A stretch of 64,000 nucleotides of DNA. Source: Leptospira fletcheri (GTDB taxonomy: Bacteria; Spirochaetota; Leptospiria; Leptospirales; Leptospiraceae). Position numbers and translations under genes: made by a program. The stretch is taken from NCBI RefSeq assembly GCF_004769195.1, contig NZ_RQET01000004.1, positions 310,001 to 374,000 on the forward strand. Reading direction: 5' to 3'. The notes under the pieces are model-generated. The model made no database searches, was not told where the DNA came from, and saw nothing but the letters and a program-made list of their open reading frames with translations. How positions within the stretch are numbered: position 1 is the first letter of the stretch; each line of letters opens with the position of its first letter. This document shows, one piece after another, positions 55,904 through 64,000 of the stretch.

Positions 55904-56291
55904 GTGTTTCGCTCGCCTCGAACCCGAACTCAAACGGGGAAGAGAATTTGCGACTTCCGAAACCTTCCGCGTATACCTCGTGACTCTTCCCTTGTTCGGA
56001 AATTGGCTCATCGGATTCACCTTCTTTCCGGGTCAAGAGACCGTCCTCAGATATTCCAAACTTTCATTTTTAAATCTATTGTACTTTCTAGGATTTCTCT
56101 TCTCCTCTTGGATCCTTTCCTGGATTCCGATTGCGGGCCCTTGGCTCGGAAATCTATTGCACCTGATCGGAATTATCGTCTATGTCGGTCTATCCGGTTT
56201 CTTGCTATACAATTACTCTAAGGGAAAAAAACTGGTCCCGAAACTCCCGGAAGAGCATTTAGCGCTTTTGGAGAGAAAACTTTTTCATTAA
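55857..56291 (+). CDS. Small membrane protein, DUF4870/Tic20-like (second paralogue)
   Basis: 144 residues. 'TLPLFGNWLIGFTFFPGQET' and 'YSKLSFLNLLYFLGFLF' parallel the 'PFFGWFLPWFF' and 'HAIQAMKLN' parts of the upstream gene, then 'WIPIAGPWLGNLLHLIGIIV' and a C-terminal 'KKLVPKLPEEHLALLERKL'. The ATG lies 47 bases inside the previous gene in another frame. No other start is better. Probably co-translated. Function unknown. Confidence 0.65.
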   Translation: MKFEKYSVKFAELKDKCFARLEPELKRGREFATSETFRVYLVTLPLFGNWLIGFTFFPGQETVLRYSKLSFLNLLYFLGFLFSSWILSWIPIAGPWLGNLLHLIGIIVYVGLSGFLLYNYSKGKKLVPKLPEEHLALLERKLFH

Positions 56292-56296
56292 AATCC

Positions 56297-56373
56297 GCGC
56301 CCTTAGCTCAGATGGATAGAGTATTTGACTACGGATCAAAGGGTCGGAGGTTCGAATCCTTCAGGGCGCGCCA
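56297..56373 (+). tRNA. tRNA-Arg (anticodon ACG)
   Basis: Acceptor stem GCGCCCT/AGGGCGC, loop CTACGGA with anticodon ACG, T-loop TTCGAAT, and discriminator G followed by an encoded CCA (56371-56373). Other tRNAs in this window lack CCA. It begins six bases after the second DUF4870-like gene ends. Confidence 0.97.
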
Positions 56374-56565
56374 CTTCTTTGCTTAAAATCCTTCGGATCC
56401 AAGTATTGTTCTTTTTCCCTTGCCATTTTCGATCCAATCCTAGTTCTCAGAAAGAGACATAATATATAATTCTTGACGTAAATTCTTTCCCTTTTTTTCC
56501 TCTAACACTTGACATTTATACTGAGTCTCAAAAACGATAGTACTGTTAGGACAGAGGCCTGTTGG

Positions 56566-56745
56566 ATGGAAAAATGCCATTGCGCTCAAGTGAGATTTGA
56601 AACGATCGTACAAAGAGCTGTCTCCGAAGGGAAAGATTATAGAGAGGTAGTACGATCCTGCGGTGCTGCAGATACCTGCACTGCATGCAAAGACTACCTT
56701 GTAGCTTATTGTGAAGAGCGATTAAACCTTGCCGCGACTCGATAG
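56566..56745 (+). CDS. BFD-like [2Fe-2S]-binding protein
   Basis: 59 residues from ATG 56566, the in-frame start that leaves only the domain; the longer reading from 56509 adds a non-family extension. 'KCHCAQVRFETIVQRAV' and 'CGAADTCTACKDYLVAYC' give the C-x-C ... C-G-A-x-x-x-C-x-x-C pattern of BFD-type [2Fe-2S] domains (bacterioferritin-associated ferredoxin, NasB/NifU-like). A TTGACA at 56509 could be a -35 box. It overlaps the WbuC-like gene by 17 bases. The role in iron or electron transfer is inferred. Confidence 0.75.
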   Translation: MEKCHCAQVRFETIVQRAVSEGKDYREVVRSCGAADTCTACKDYLVAYCEERLNLAATR

Positions 56746-57205
56746 AGAATATATAGAAGAATCACTTTACCAGCAACTCCTGCAGGAAGCTGCCGCATCC
56801 TCCCGAGGCAGAACAAACCACAATTTTCACGAACTCTCGGAACCGTACCAGAGGTTCTTGAACGTCCTTACAAAGAACACTTACGTCCAACCCCATCGAC
56901 ATAAAAACCCTCCCAAGCCGGAAACGTTTATAGCGCTCCGGGGAAAACTGGGATTCATTCTCTTTCGGGAAGACGGAAGCATTCTAGAGACCCAAATTTT
57001 AAGTTCGGAAGGACCGGTGTATGGAATCGATATTCTTCCCGGAATTTACCATACCGTCGTCTGCCTTTCCGAAAATTGTATCTGTTTCGAAGGAAAATCA
57101 GGACCTTATGATCCTCAGTCGGACAAGGAATTTGCCACATGGTGTCCTTCGGAGTCGGATCCGAACAAAGAAGAATACCTGAACTTTCTACGTTCTCTCT
57201 TTTAA
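56729..57205 (+). CDS. WbuC-family cupin metalloprotein
   Basis: 158 residues from TTG 56729, overlapping the BFD-like gene. 'YVQPHRHKNPPKPETFIALR' has the cupin H-x-H ... E metal motif, and 'LPGIYHTVVCLSENCICFE' the second His. This is the WbuC type of cupin, often in O-antigen or surface-polysaccharide loci, function unsettled. An inter-domain stretch 'RGKLGFILFREDGSILET' matches cupin strands. No signal peptide. Confidence 0.8.
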   Translation: MPRLDREYIEESLYQQLLQEAAASSRGRTNHNFHELSEPYQRFLNVLTKNTYVQPHRHKNPPKPETFIALRGKLGFILFREDGSILETQILSSEGPVYGIDILPGIYHTVVCLSENCICFEGKSGPYDPQSDKEFATWCPSESDPNKEEYLNFLRSLF

Positions 57206-57627
57206 TTTTCGGGAAGGCCCTTTTTTCCCAAAAAGAGATTCTCTGTTAAATTCTTTCTCTAGAATCGAATAAGATTTCGTACAACTCTCGGATTTTCCGT
57301 AAGTTTCGGCCCGGCAATGTAGGAAAAGGAATGATCCTTGTATTTCCTACTTCGAACGGGGTCTTTTTTTCTTCTTCCGCTTCGGAAAGATTATGTCCGT
57401 TAAATCGAGGGAGATTCTCTCTCTCCATGTTTTATAGATTCGGAAAACGAAGAGTCGGAATTCACTCTTTCTCGAGAGAATTTTCTTTTACAAAGAAGGA
57501 AAATCCGGTTTGAAATTTACTAAAACTGTTGCCACAGTATTTTCCCGGGCAAACATGCGAAAGGTTCGGGTGGAGCGACGTCGAAAGCCCGAATCCGCTT
57601 CGAATTCCCTTTACGGAAAGGAAAGTT
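57206..57627. other. 422-base region without a supported gene
   Basis: It contains several T-rich stretches, a weak GGGAA/TTCCC hairpin just after the WbuC-like gene (about 57210-57235), and a short palindrome ACTGT-TGCC-ACAGT near 57525-57540. A 60-codon minus frame at 57246-57428 is open but has no start signal. I see no tRNA or repeat array. Confidence 0.4.
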
Positions 57628-57909
57628 ATGCCTGAGTTCGATCAAATCGATCTGATGAACTACGCCGTATACGGCAATGAACATGACCCAGAATGGGCCG
57701 AGATTCGAAATTATATCCGTTCCAACGCTGGGGCCCAAAAGGAATACGAGGAGATGAAACGAAACCTCGCCTCGATCCAGCCCCGAAGAAAGCAAAAGGA
57801 AACGGGAAGGCCGCAGTCCGGTGGACCGGAACCGAATGAGCGAGGCTCCGGTTCTTCCAAATCTGCGGAACCGGATAAGAAATGGTGGAACGTATTTTTG
57901 GGAGAATAA
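57628..57909 (+). CDS. Small hypothetical protein with acidic N-terminus
   Basis: 93 residues from ATG 57628, with GGAAAGG about four bases upstream; the frame is open upstream but the earlier part looks non-coding. 'FDQIDLMNYAVYGNEHDPEW' and 'EIRNYIRSNAGAQKEYEEMK' form a helical N-terminal half, reminiscent of the first helices of anti-sigma zinc-finger proteins but without Cys. The C-terminal half is Pro/Ser/Gly/Lys-rich, ending 'KKWWNVFLGE'. It precedes plsC by 21 bases, so they are likely co-transcribed. Function unknown. Confidence 0.6.
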   Translation: MPEFDQIDLMNYAVYGNEHDPEWAEIRNYIRSNAGAQKEYEEMKRNLASIQPRRKQKETGRPQSGGPEPNERGSGSSKSAEPDKKWWNVFLGE

Positions 57910-57930
57910 TTTCGCGAACTGGAAACCGGT

Positions 57931-58641
57931 ATGGATAAAGAGGCAAGGGCGTATCTTACGATTCGAAATTTTGTCGCTCCGTTCATCGGAATGGCGGTGA
58001 ATATCACCGCGTACGGTACGGAACACATCGTATCTAACGGCAAGTTGATTCTGGTCTGCAATCATCGCTCCGACATGGATCCATTTATTCTCTCTTGCAC
58101 GTTCCCCAGATTCATTTCCTGGGTGGCGGCGGAATATACGTTTCGAATTCCGATCTTTAAGGATCTAGCCAAAATTGCGGGAGGAATCCCCATGTCGGTC
58201 GACGGTAAGATCTCTCTCGCTTCCATAAAAATGATCCAGCAAGTTTTCAAACGAGGGGACGTACTAGGAATCTTTCCGGAAGGTCATGATTACATGGTAC
58301 AAAACGATTTCAAAAAACCCATGGTGGATTTTCACGAAGGTTTTGCAGCGTTTTCGATCCGGAACAAAGTAGATATTCTTCCTACCGTGATTATCCCTGT
58401 GGAAGAGACTTACTCGGATATTCCCATTCCACCCATCGTTCGTAGTTTTATGGGAATGCCGAAAGAAGTCTGTGAAATCAAGAAACGAGCGATTTACAAA
58501 AAAGTCAAAGTGGTTTATGGAGAGAAGATAGACCACCGGCCGTTCCTATCCGGATCGTTGGAAGAAAATTTAAAAAACCTTTCCGACGAGGTTCGTTTCC
58601 GAATGACGAGGTTGCTGGAAGGCCAATACGTGGAAGCCTAG
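57931..58641 (+). CDS. plsC: 1-acyl-sn-glycerol-3-phosphate acyltransferase (PlsC family)
   Basis: 236 residues. '[15 protein letters not shown]' has the H-x4-D catalytic motif, 'FPEGHDYM' the second block E-G, and '[15 protein letters not shown]' the third. The family acylates lysophosphatidate in phospholipid synthesis at the inner membrane. Stop codons with dapF share CTAG (58638-58641). Confidence 0.92.
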   Translation: MDKEARAYLTIRNFVAPFIGMAVNITAYGTEHIVSNGKLILVCNHRSDMDPFILSCTFPRFISWVAAEYTFRIPIFKDLAKIAGGIPMSVDGKISLASIKMIQQVFKRGDVLGIFPEGHDYMVQNDFKKPMVDFHEGFAAFSIRNKVDILPTVIIPVEETYSDIPIPPIVRSFMGMPKEVCEIKKRAIYKKVKVVYGEKIDHRPFLSGSLEENLKNLSDEVRFRMTRLLEGQYVEA

Positions 58642-59486
58642 ACTTCCACAATTCCGGTAAATACTTCCTGAGCCGGACCGGTCATTAAGATGTGTCCGGA
58701 TTCCAACCACTGGATGCGAAGGCTTCCCCCTCTTAAATCAATCCTGACGTCTTTTCCGGTTCTTCCGGTCAAATGTGCCGCAGTCATCACCGCGCAGGCC
58801 CCGGTTCCACAGGCAAGAGTTTCTCCTGCGCCCCTTTCCCAAGTCCTTTGGTAAAGATGGTCCTTTCCTTTTAAAGAAACGAACTCCACGTTTACCCGTC
58901 TCGGAAATAGATCCGTTTTGTTTTCGATCAAGGGACCGATTTCATGTACCGGAAAGGTATCCGGATCTTCCACAAAAATCACACAGTGAGGATTTCCCAT
59001 ACTTACCGCAGTGAACTTCAAGGATCGATCTCTGATCTGGATCGAATGTTCTAGGATCGGCCCCTCTCCCGTCAAATTTACCGGAATAAGAGACGGCGCA
59101 AGGATCGGCTTCCCCATATCCACGGAAACGAATTCCACTTTATTTACGGAATTTACCGCTAGATCGACTTCGAGTACACCTGCTCCCGTTTCGATGAGAG
59201 GATTCTTTTTGGAAGTCAACCCGTGATCGTACACATATTTGGCGACGCAACGAATTCCGTTACCGCACATTTCGGAAGAGGAACCGTCGGCGTTGTACAT
59301 ATCCATTTGAAAATCGCCCCGATTCGAGCTTCGAATGAAGATGACTCCATCCCCCCCGATCCCGAAATTTCGATCCGAAAGTTTTTGAATCTGCTCCGGA
59401 CTCAACCTGAGATCGTCCCGAGTCGCATCTATGTACACGTAATCGTTTCCGATTCCTTCCATTTTGGTGAATTGTACTTTCGCCAA
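58638..59486 (-). CDS. dapF: Diaminopimelate epimerase
   Basis: 283 residues from TTG 59486; GTG at 59495 and TTG at 59504 are alternatives, and AGGTG precedes the chosen one. '[20 protein letters not shown]' is the family start, '[14 protein letters not shown]' holds the first catalytic Cys, and '[16 protein letters not shown]' the second. It interconverts LL- and meso-diaminopimelate for peptidoglycan and lysine. Convergent with plsC. Confidence 0.95.
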   Translation of the reverse strand: MAKVQFTKMEGIGNDYVYIDATRDDLRLSPEQIQKLSDRNFGIGGDGVIFIRSSNRGDFQMDMYNADGSSSEMCGNGIRCVAKYVYDHGLTSKKNPLIETGAGVLEVDLAVNSVNKVEFVSVDMGKPILAPSLIPVNLTGEGPILEHSIQIRDRSLKFTAVSMGNPHCVIFVEDPDTFPVHEIGPLIENKTDLFPRRVNVEFVSLKGKDHLYQRTWERGAGETLACGTGACAVMTAAHLTGRTGKDVRIDLRGGSLRIQWLESGHILMTGPAQEVFTGIVEV

Positions 59487-59509
59487 TTTACGCACCTGTC
59501 CCAAACCGT

Positions 59510-59515
59510 ATTATA
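59510..59515 (-). promoter_or_regulatory. Possible -10 box of dapF
   Basis: TATAAT on the minus strand, 24 bases before the chosen TTG. If used, transcription would start near 59503 and the 59504 TTG could not be the start. No convincing -35 box is seen. Confidence 0.3.
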
Positions 59516-59626
59516 TTACATCCATCCTGAAAGCGTCCGTCATCACGGAAAGTCCAAAAAGTTCGCCCGTTCGGACCTTTTTTAGACCTAGTCGATCGTA
59601 CCATTTCAAAAAAATAATGCCGCTTC

Positions 59627-60388
59627 CTAAAGCACTCTCCCTTGGTCCGTAGCTAGGACCAAATTCAGCGCGGAACGTAAGTCGGGCGCTTCCCAATAGC
59701 TTCCCGCAGCATGACTTCTTTTTTCCAGAACGAAATCGCTTCGATTCGAATCGGATAGGATCCCCTTTATGTGGATCGCTTCGATTCCGTAATCCAATGC
59801 TCCTTGAATATCTCCTTCCAAAGAATCCCCGATCATATAGTCCTGCCCACTCTTCCGGGAATCCAAACTTAGCGCTTTTTCAAAAATCCGACGGGAAGGT
59901 TTTTCCTCACCGACTTCTTCGGAGGTCGTCAGTTGGTATTTAAGGGTATTCGGAAGTAACACTTTTAATTTTAGAAGCTGGGTTCTGAGATTCTCGTTCG
60001 TAAGAAGAATCAGATCCTTCTGTTCCTGGATTTCCCGGAGTAACCGAAGTATTTTCCCGAACTCGTTTCCGTTCTTTCTCTTCCAGTCCTTGATTCCGTG
60101 CAGGAAAAGACGAAAATATTCCGCCTCCAAATCCAGAACCCATTTTGCCCGAATCGATCCGAATAGGGATTCGGACATTTTTTTGAAGTACAATAGTCGC
60201 AATTGATTCGTGGATTTTTTGGGTAATTCGCGTTTTGCTTCGGTTCTTGCCGAAGAATATTTCTGCCGAAATTCGTCCGGATTCTTGAAACCGAATCGTT
60301 TCGCGTTTCTCTCCAATTGTTTCAAAGTAGATTCGTAAATCGTTACGGAGTCGAAAAGCGTATTGTCCAAATCCAATAGAAGAGCCAT
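59627..60388 (-). CDS. HAD-family hydrolase
   Basis: 253 residues. 'MALLLDLDNTLFDSVTIY' is motif I (D-x-D-x-T), 'LILLTNENLRTQLLKLKVLL' motif II, with a Lys before 'PSRRIFEKALSL', and 'DYMIGDSLEGDIQGALDYG' motif III. It is a class with a helical cap between motif I and II, likely a phosphatase. Substrate unknown. It lies 101 bases from the divergent flavoprotein gene. Confidence 0.88.
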   Translation of the reverse strand: MALLLDLDNTLFDSVTIYESTLKQLERNAKRFGFKNPDEFRQKYSSARTEAKRELPKKSTNQLRLLYFKKMSESLFGSIRAKWVLDLEAEYFRLFLHGIKDWKRKNGNEFGKILRLLREIQEQKDLILLTNENLRTQLLKLKVLLPNTLKYQLTTSEEVGEEKPSRRIFEKALSLDSRKSGQDYMIGDSLEGDIQGALDYGIEAIHIKGILSDSNRSDFVLEKRSHAAGSYWEAPDLRSALNLVLATDQGRVL

Positions 60389-60489
60389 GTGGGAAAATTT
60401 TTCCGACCGGGGGAAAAGCCAAGGAGAATCCTCTGCCTGATATCTTTTCCTTGCAGTACCCGTTCGGTCCGTAAAGATAAGACGAGTAT

Positions 60490-62100
60490 ATGAACGAGGA
60501 TCGTTTTTCGAGGAGAGTCTTTCTTTTCACACTAGCCTTATGCTCGGCAGCACTGGGAATCGGCGCCCTCTTTAAGTTTAGGAGAAAAAAATTAGAAGGA
60601 TTCATTCTAGGACCGAATAAAAATCTCGGGCATAAAATCCGCGACTATTCCCCCGGAAAAAACCCGATCGGAGAAATGAAAAGAACGAAAGTTCTGATCG
60701 TCGGCGGCGGCATTTCGGGACTTTCTGTCGGATACTACCTCAAAAATTCCGGATTCGAGGACTATCTGATTCTGGATTTGGAAAAGGAAGTCGGCGGCAA
60801 TTCCAGGTACGAGGAGCGGGAAGGTCTCCGATTTCCATGGGGAGCGCATTATCTTCCACAGCCGGGAAAAGAAGCGGTACTTGTACGTAAGTTTTTGGAA
60901 GATATAGGGCTCGTTGTCGGAAAGGACAAGTCGGGAGATCCGATTTATGCGGAAACTTCTCTCTGTTTCGATCCTGGTGAAAGACTTTTTTACCAAGGGA
61001 GATGGCATGCAGGGTTATTGCCTAGAAGATCGGGGGAGCCAGACGAACAAGAGTTAAAATTCAAGGAAATACTTCGCTCTTGGAAAGACCGGATCGGCCG
61101 GGACGGAAAGCGAGCATTCGTGATTCCGATCGACCTATCTTCTAGAGATCCTTCCATTTTAAAATTGGACATGTTTCCGTTTTCGGATTATCTAAAGTCC
61201 CAAGGGATCTCCTCTCCCGAAATCCTCTGGTATGCTGATTATTGTGTTCGGGATGATTATGGCGCAAATTCGGAAAGTATATCCGCTTGGGCCGGGCTGC
61301 ATTATTTCTGCTCTCGTCCCCATGACGAAGACGATTTTCCGGCCGTACTAACTTGGCCGGAAGGAAACGGATTCCTAATGGAAAAATTAAAAAGCATTTC
61401 CGAAAATCGGATCAAAACCTCGCAGTTAGTCTTAAATATAAAAAAAATCGCGAATACATGGGAAACGATCGTCTACGATGCGACGAGAAATCAGGAGACC
61501 AAATACGTTTCCGAGCAGGTGGTTTATTCCCTTCCCTCGTTTACGAGAAAGTATATATTGGGAGAAAAAAATCCCGTGTTGCATCGGCTACAGTATTCTC
61601 CCTGGCTCGTCGCGAACTTGTTCGTAGACGAAGTTCCGGAAGGGAAGGGACATCCGCCCGCTTGGGAAAACGTGATTTATCGGAGTAAAGGATTGGGATA
61701 CGTGGTTTCAACTCACCAAGATCTTAGGGCGCAAAGACCTCAATCCGTTTTGACTTACTACCACGCTTTCGGCGAAAGGGATACGATAGGTTCCAGAAAT
61801 TCCATGGCTCGGAGTTCTTGGAAAGATTGGAGAGACAGAATTCTCTCCGACTTGCGCCGACCACATCCGGACATAGACGGACTGGTTACTCGGTTGGACG
61901 TAATGACGATGGCTCACGCGATGATCCGACCGAATCCGGGCTTTCTCTGGGGAAACGATCGCCAAAGCCTTTCGCTCTCCGCTCAGGGTCTTCATTTTGC
62001 GCATTCCGATTTAAGTGGAGTATCCATTTTCGAGGAGGCTCTTTATAGAGGACACGAAGCCTTCAAGAAAGTGAGTAAAGATCTAGGAAGAGCTTTTTGA
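60490..62100 (+). CDS. Tat-exported FAD-dependent oxidoreductase
   Basis: 536 residues. 'SRRVFLFTLALCSAALGIGA' is a twin-arginine signal. After ~30 residues 'VLIVGGGISGLSVGYYL' is a dinucleotide-binding loop, then 'DLEKEVGGNSRYEERE' and 'WGAHYLPQ'. These fit NAD(P)-binding amine-oxidase-type flavoproteins. The remainder (~440 residues) ends 'LHFAHSDLSGVSIFEEALYR', also an FAD-site-like C-terminal block. The next gene overlaps by 4 bases (TTGA). Substrate unknown. It should act in the periplasm. Confidence 0.75.
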   Translation: MNEDRFSRRVFLFTLALCSAALGIGALFKFRRKKLEGFILGPNKNLGHKIRDYSPGKNPIGEMKRTKVLIVGGGISGLSVGYYLKNSGFEDYLILDLEKEVGGNSRYEEREGLRFPWGAHYLPQPGKEAVLVRKFLEDIGLVVGKDKSGDPIYAETSLCFDPGERLFYQGRWHAGLLPRRSGEPDEQELKFKEILRSWKDRIGRDGKRAFVIPIDLSSRDPSILKLDMFPFSDYLKSQGISSPEILWYADYCVRDDYGANSESISAWAGLHYFCSRPHDEDDFPAVLTWPEGNGFLMEKLKSISENRIKTSQLVLNIKKIANTWETIVYDATRNQETKYVSEQVVYSLPSFTRKYILGEKNPVLHRLQYSPWLVANLFVDEVPEGKGHPPAWENVIYRSKGLGYVVSTHQDLRAQRPQSVLTYYHAFGERDTIGSRNSMARSSWKDWRDRILSDLRRPHPDIDGLVTRLDVMTMAHAMIRPNPGFLWGNDRQSLSLSAQGLHFAHSDLSGVSIFEEALYRGHEAFKKVSKDLGRAF

Positions 62101-63263
62101 AACCGGAGTCTTCACAAAAGAATCCTTGGATTTTTTCCGCGAAATTCGATCTGATCTGGATCATCGGTCCGGGAATCTTTTCGGTATTGCTATTGTTTTT
62201 TCTGGATTTGGCCGGAATATCGAGCGGAATCACAGGATCCGGTTCCGGCAGAACGAATGGAAAAGCCTTCCCTACTTGGCTATGGTTGCTCCTTGTTCCC
62301 GGCATCGATGTCTCGCACGTGTATTCCACTTTATTCCGTACGTATTTTGATAAGCGACAATGGATAGAGAGGAAAACGCTCCTAACTCTCGTTCCGATCT
62401 TTTGTTTCCTGACGGCTTTAATCCTTCACTCTTTCGGAAAAACGATCTTTTGGAGAATTATGGCCTATCTGGCCGTGTTTCATTTTATCAGACAACAATA
62501 CGGTTTCTTAGCGCTATACTCCTCTAAGGAACCGAAGGAATCTAAAGTACTTTCTTTCACTTGGGAAAAATCCACACTCTATGTCGTTACCATCATTCCG
62601 ATTATCTATTGGCATACGACTCCCGAAGGCCGTAATTTTGAATGGTTCTTGGACGGGGATTTTTTCAGTTTTCCTCAAGCGGATATAGCGACTTATTCGT
62701 TGGTCTTTTTTTGGGGTTGGATCTTCCTGTATTTCGTCTCCCAAGTTTATTCGTATCTTAGATCGGGTCAATTCTCCTGGCCCAAAAACCTATTGCTCTT
62801 AAATACGGCCGTCATCTGGTATATGGGAATCGTCGTTAAAAACGACGATTTAAGTTTTACCTTAACGAACATAGTGAACCACGGAGTCCCTTACATGGCC
62901 TTGCTGTTTATGTATGGAAGGTTCGCAAAAGGGAATTTTCCCGCAGTATATTACGATGCATTTAAAAGGATCGGTTTGGGAGTTTTCGCGTTTTTAGGAA
63001 CTCTGATCATACTTTCCTATTCCGAGGAATGGCTTTGGGATACGTTCGTATGGAGAGAGCACCCTCAATTATTCGGAAACGATTTGATCGTAAAATCGGG
63101 TATCGGAAGAGGGCTCGAATCGGTGCTGGTCCCTCTATTCTTTCTGCCTCAATTTACTCACTATGTTTTGGACGGATTCCTCTGGAAGATCGGAAAGCAA
63201 AACTCCGAATTGAGGAATTTCTTCGGTCTTCCGAAAAAGAGCGAGCAGAACACGGAAATGTAA
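62097..63263 (+). CDS. Polytopic membrane partner of the flavoprotein
   Basis: 388 residues from TTG 62097, with AGGAAG five bases upstream; the TTG overlaps the flavoprotein stop (TTGA). Nine or ten spans with recurring polar membrane-edge motifs 'FHFIRQQYGFLALYS', 'NIVNHGVPYMALLFMYG' and 'FFLPQFTHYVLDGFLWK'. The His residues in the second and third blocks could bind heme or metal or face a substrate. No known family is certain. Coupled translation suggests a membrane anchor, quinone link or substrate feeder for the flavoprotein. Confidence 0.65.
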   Translation: MKPESSQKNPWIFSAKFDLIWIIGPGIFSVLLLFFLDLAGISSGITGSGSGRTNGKAFPTWLWLLLVPGIDVSHVYSTLFRTYFDKRQWIERKTLLTLVPIFCFLTALILHSFGKTIFWRIMAYLAVFHFIRQQYGFLALYSSKEPKESKVLSFTWEKSTLYVVTIIPIIYWHTTPEGRNFEWFLDGDFFSFPQADIATYSLVFFWGWIFLYFVSQVYSYLRSGQFSWPKNLLLLNTAVIWYMGIVVKNDDLSFTLTNIVNHGVPYMALLFMYGRFAKGNFPAVYYDAFKRIGLGVFAFLGTLIILSYSEEWLWDTFVWREHPQLFGNDLIVKSGIGRGLESVLVPLFFLPQFTHYVLDGFLWKIGKQNSELRNFFGLPKKSEQNTEM

Positions 63264-63444
63264 AAAGCGAATTTCCGTAAAACCCCGGAATTTGAAGAAA
63301 CGAGAACGGCAGTTTTCCATAATAGACCACTTCAGGATAAAAGCCGGATTTCGTTATTTTCCCGATTTTGAAACTTCGTATCGATTTCCCCCTTCCACTC
63401 GTTTTCCGTAAAGTTACAGAACGGAATTCGGGAAGGCCGGGAAA

Positions 63445-63470
63445 AACCTCGACTGCTCCGAGGTTTTCCG
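63445..63470 (+). terminator. Probable terminator after the flavoprotein/membrane-protein operon
   Basis: AACCTCG (63445-63451) and CGAGGTT (63459-63465) form a 7-bp stem, followed by TTCC, with AAAA on the other side, so weak in both directions. Confidence 0.5.
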
Positions 63471-63529
63471 ATAGACAAGCTTGGTTTTCCCCCCATAATG
63501 ACTAAAAAAGAAAATAGGGATCCGCCTCA

Positions 63530-63901
63530 ATGATCATCGTAGAAGGAATCGACTACATCGTAATACCCACGGGAGATTTGGAAACCTCCGTGAAGTTTTA
63601 TTCCGAACTATTCGATTTTGAGACCATCGAAGAGCGGACCGGTGAATTTGCAATTATAGGTCTCGACTCTGTTAATATCAAGCTTCTACATACCAACGGT
63701 AGCAAAGGAGCGCTTAGCGAAGCCAAGTCACCCGTGCTCAGCTTCGTTCTGGATGTGGACGATTTTACGGAGGCTATCGTGGAATTGGAGTCCAAATCCG
63801 TTCAGATCGTGAGAGGACCGGAAGCAAGGGACGGGGGAGAATTCCTGCATTTCTTGGATCCGTCCGGAAACATTTTAGAAATCAATTACAAAGAAGATTG
63901 A
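63530..63901 (+). CDS. VOC-superfamily (glyoxalase-like) protein
   Basis: 123 residues. One vicinal-oxygen-chelate unit: 'VEGIDYIVIPTGDLETSVKF' (His-less start), 'YSELFDFETIEERTG', 'LSFVLDVDDFTEAIVELESK', and 'GEFLHFLDPSGNILEIN' with the final Glu. A metal His of the classic enzyme is not obvious, so the protein may be a binding or resistance protein rather than glyoxalase I. A strong terminator follows. Confidence 0.85.
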   Translation: MIIVEGIDYIVIPTGDLETSVKFYSELFDFETIEERTGEFAIIGLDSVNIKLLHTNGSKGALSEAKSPVLSFVLDVDDFTEAIVELESKSVQIVRGPEARDGGEFLHFLDPSGNILEINYKED

Positions 63902-63929
63902 GAGTCTTAATCCAGAGTAGATGAAATTT

Positions 63930-63960
63930 AAAAGCCCTCTTCTCGAGGGCTTTTTTGTTT
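63930..63960 (+). terminator. Intrinsic terminator after the VOC gene
   Basis: AAAAGCCCTC (63930-63939) and GAGGGCTTTT (63945-63954) form a perfect 10-bp stem with loop TTCTC. The T-run (63951-63956 and TTT after G) completes it. Confidence 0.9.
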
Positions 63961-64000
63961 TTATAGGAATACTTCGTTTTACGATCAGGCGATTTTATCG

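Noticed and set aside
56509..56540. TTGACA and a TATACT before the BFD-like gene as a promoter or iron-box
   Set aside because: The two boxes overlap with wrong spacing; no clear Fur or IscR palindrome.
57246..57428. 60-codon open frame on the minus strand in the intergenic region
   Set aside because: No ribosome site, no recognisable domain, and another open frame overlaps on the plus strand. Left as non-coding.

Overview
The window is an ordinary chromosomal segment of a spirochaete, almost certainly a Leptospira. The evidence is the gene content: a periplasmic-flagellum cluster flgN-flgK-flgL-fliW-csrA, many small lipoproteins with relaxed lipoboxes, a BBP2-type beta-barrel, a very long multi-PAS histidine kinase, and frequent TTG starts. 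Base composition looks moderate (mid-40s % GC by eye, not computed). I see no prophage, insertion sequence, CRISPR array or rRNA operon. I cannot name the species.

Layout. 1-7.6 kb: start of gpsA, two lipoproteins, an OhrR regulator coupled to a glutathione peroxidase with a near-perfect OhrR operator, a porin-like protein, a CPA2 antiporter and a GT-C-like membrane protein. 7.7-16.4 kb: tRNA-Gly, an M32 carboxypeptidase with a small FliG-like protein, a TetR gene divergent from an ABA4-like membrane operon, two TRL-like lipoproteins with a DUF423 protein, ornithine aminotransferase, and two membrane proteins whose start codons overlap head to head. 16.4-24 kb: a DUF1569 protein, an M23 peptidase and the flagellar operon ending in fliW-csrA. 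24-34.6 kb: an M48 protease with a DUF2339 giant membrane protein, then the 1302-residue kinase followed by a PhoD-like phosphatase and an alpha/beta hydrolase.

34.6-40.7 kb is a minus-strand run: acs, a BtuF-like protein without signal peptide, a chemoreceptor without periplasmic domain, mtnP and a DUF1003 protein. 40.9-47 kb: a DUF374 acyltransferase, folE with an intrinsic terminator in front of it, a GT4 glycosyltransferase, a second CPA2 antiporter, and the sixA-hpt operon. 47-55 kb: secreted proteins including a lipoprotein with a full metzincin zinc motif, pyrD, an ABC-2 exporter, a patatin and an RNA methyltransferase. 55-64 kb: three tRNAs, two related small membrane proteins, a BFD-like and a WbuC-like protein, plsC, dapF, a HAD hydrolase, a probable Tat-exported flavoprotein with a polytopic partner, and a VOC protein.

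No spectacular new system is evident. The best leads are the OhrR-peroxidase regulon with its operator, the TetR operator of three half-sites at helical-turn spacing, the terminator upstream of folE, the metzincin lipoprotein, and the Tat flavoprotein/membrane-protein pair. All functions are inferred from sequence motifs read by eye; no database search was run.
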